Source: Candidatus Omnitrophota bacterium (GTDB lineage: Bacteria > Omnitrophota > Gorgyraeia > Duberdicusellales > 4484-171). From it: a stretch of 6,755 bases of DNA. This document shows positions 6,452 through 6,755 of this stretch, piece by piece; the stretch's first letter is position 1; each line of letters opens with the position of its first letter. Both the position numbers and the translations under genes were made by a program. The stretch is taken from the NCBI GenBank assembly GCA_016939345.1, contig JAFGHG010000035.1, forward strand, positions 1 through 6,755, written 5' to 3'. The notes below the pieces were generated by a model. The model did no database searches and was not told where the DNA came from. It was given only the letters and a program-made list of their open reading frames with translations.

Positions 6452-6610
6452 TTAACGTTTCTTTCTTTTTTCCCTCCTTTTTTGCGACGGTTTGGTATAG
6501 TATTGCCGTTCCCGGAATTTCTTAACAATGCCTTCTCTTTTGCACTGGGCATTGAATTTCTTTAAAGCTTTTTCAAAGCTTTCATTACCCTCAATTCGTA
6601 CTTCTGCCAT
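6452..6610 (-). CDS. rpsU: 30S ribosomal protein S21
   Basis: A 52-codon frame begins at ATG (6610-6608) and ends at TAA (6454-6452). The protein starts MAEVRIEGNESFEKALKKF and continues with QCKREGIVKKFRERQYYTKP and a strongly basic Lys/Arg end. These match the S21 pattern: a VxxxESFExALRxFK helix, a C-x-R/K-G turn, the RRxxYxKP element and a basic C-terminal helix. At 52 residues it is slightly shorter than the usual 58-71. S21 sits on the small subunit platform near the 3' end of 16S rRNA and helps mRNA initiation. AAGGAGG lies four bases upstream of the ATG, a short but usable spacing, and a promoter is visible at 6664-6692. It leads a two-gene unit with the RRM protein, both acting on RNA or translation. 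Confidence 0.95.
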   Translation of the reverse strand: MAEVRIEGNESFEKALKKFNAQCKREGIVKKFRERQYYTKPSQKRREKRKKR

Positions 6611-6663
6611 TTTTCCTCCTTAAAGTAAGCAGACAATTGCAACCTAAAAAAATTAACCAGATA

Positions 6664-6692
6664 CTTATACCATAAAAGAATATTTTTGAAAA
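6664..6692 (-). promoter_or_regulatory. Promoter of rpsU, extended -10 type
   Basis: On the minus strand the -35-like TTTTCA (6692-6687) is followed by a 17-base spacer and TATAAG (6669-6664), with TGG immediately before it giving an extended -10. Transcription would start near 6657, leaving a leader of about 47 bases before the rpsU ATG. The surrounding sequence is very A+T-rich. Confidence 0.6.
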
Positions 6693-6707
6693 GTAAAAAA
6701 TAAAGGG

Positions 6708-6735
6708 TTGTTTTTTAAACGAAATCGATTATAAT
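6708..6735 (+). promoter_or_regulatory. Possible divergent promoter for a gene beyond the right edge
   Basis: On the plus strand TTGTTT (6708-6713), a 16-base spacer and a perfect TATAAT (6730-6735) form a good housekeeping-type promoter. It points away from rpsU. An ATG at 6746-6748 followed by AAA AAG lies just past the expected start point, but only ten bases remain in the window, so no gene can be confirmed. Confidence 0.45.
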
Positions 6736-6755
6736 GATTTTCAGGATGAAAAAGC

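Noticed and set aside
6550..6590. Direct repeat AAAGCTTT...AAAGCTTT near 6565-6585
   Set aside because: It falls inside rpsU and is explained by codons for the conserved FEKALK helix and the preceding ESF segment.
1..6755. CRISPR arrays, tRNA or rRNA genes, insertion sequences, attachment sites
   Set aside because: No repeat-spacer pattern, cloverleaf, transposase or terminal inverted repeats were seen; the genes look like ordinary chromosomal content.

Overview
The window is bacterial, with compact genes, strong AAGGAGG-type ribosome binding sites, Sec signal peptides, a two-component system and ribosomal protein S21. Every gene I can support lies on the minus strand, so transcription runs right to left. 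DNA is moderately A+T-rich. A single-RRM RNA-binding protein beside rpsU, a secreted ARPP-1/DUF6569-like protein and a secreted VWA protein would suit an uncultured Gram-negative lineage such as Omnitrophota, Elusimicrobiota or another PVC-related candidate phylum. That placement is an inference from gene style with low confidence.

Right block (about 6755 to 5974): an extended -10 promoter drives rpsU (52 aa, S21). A 104-nt spacer containing a hairpin follows, then a 107-aa RRM protein, and then a strong intrinsic terminator just after its stop. A second promoter-like element at the far right edge points the other way, toward a gene outside the window.

Left block (about 5925 to 1): a 218-nt gap holds 11-bp phased direct repeats (TTTTACAATC-like, resembling Pho-type boxes for OmpR/PhoB-family regulators) and a -10 hexamer. 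Five genes follow head to tail. They are a secreted ARPP-1/DUF6569-like protein with a GTG start, a secreted VWA protein with an intact MIDAS, a membrane histidine kinase with a large extracytoplasmic region, a PhoB/OmpR-type response regulator, and a calcineurin-like metallophosphoesterase cut by the left edge. Gaps are 18, 65, 4-or-less and 4-or-less nt. The 65-nt gap carries a perfect 11-bp hairpin followed by a T-run that abuts the kinase start codon, so it may attenuate read-through from the two secreted-protein genes into the signalling genes.

My reading is that the left block is an envelope-sensing cassette. Two exported proteins of unknown substrate are co-encoded with a kinase/regulator pair, and the regulator may bind the phased repeats upstream and autoregulate the set. 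The individual domains are recognisable. The functional link between the exported pair and the two-component system, and the autoregulation, are inference.
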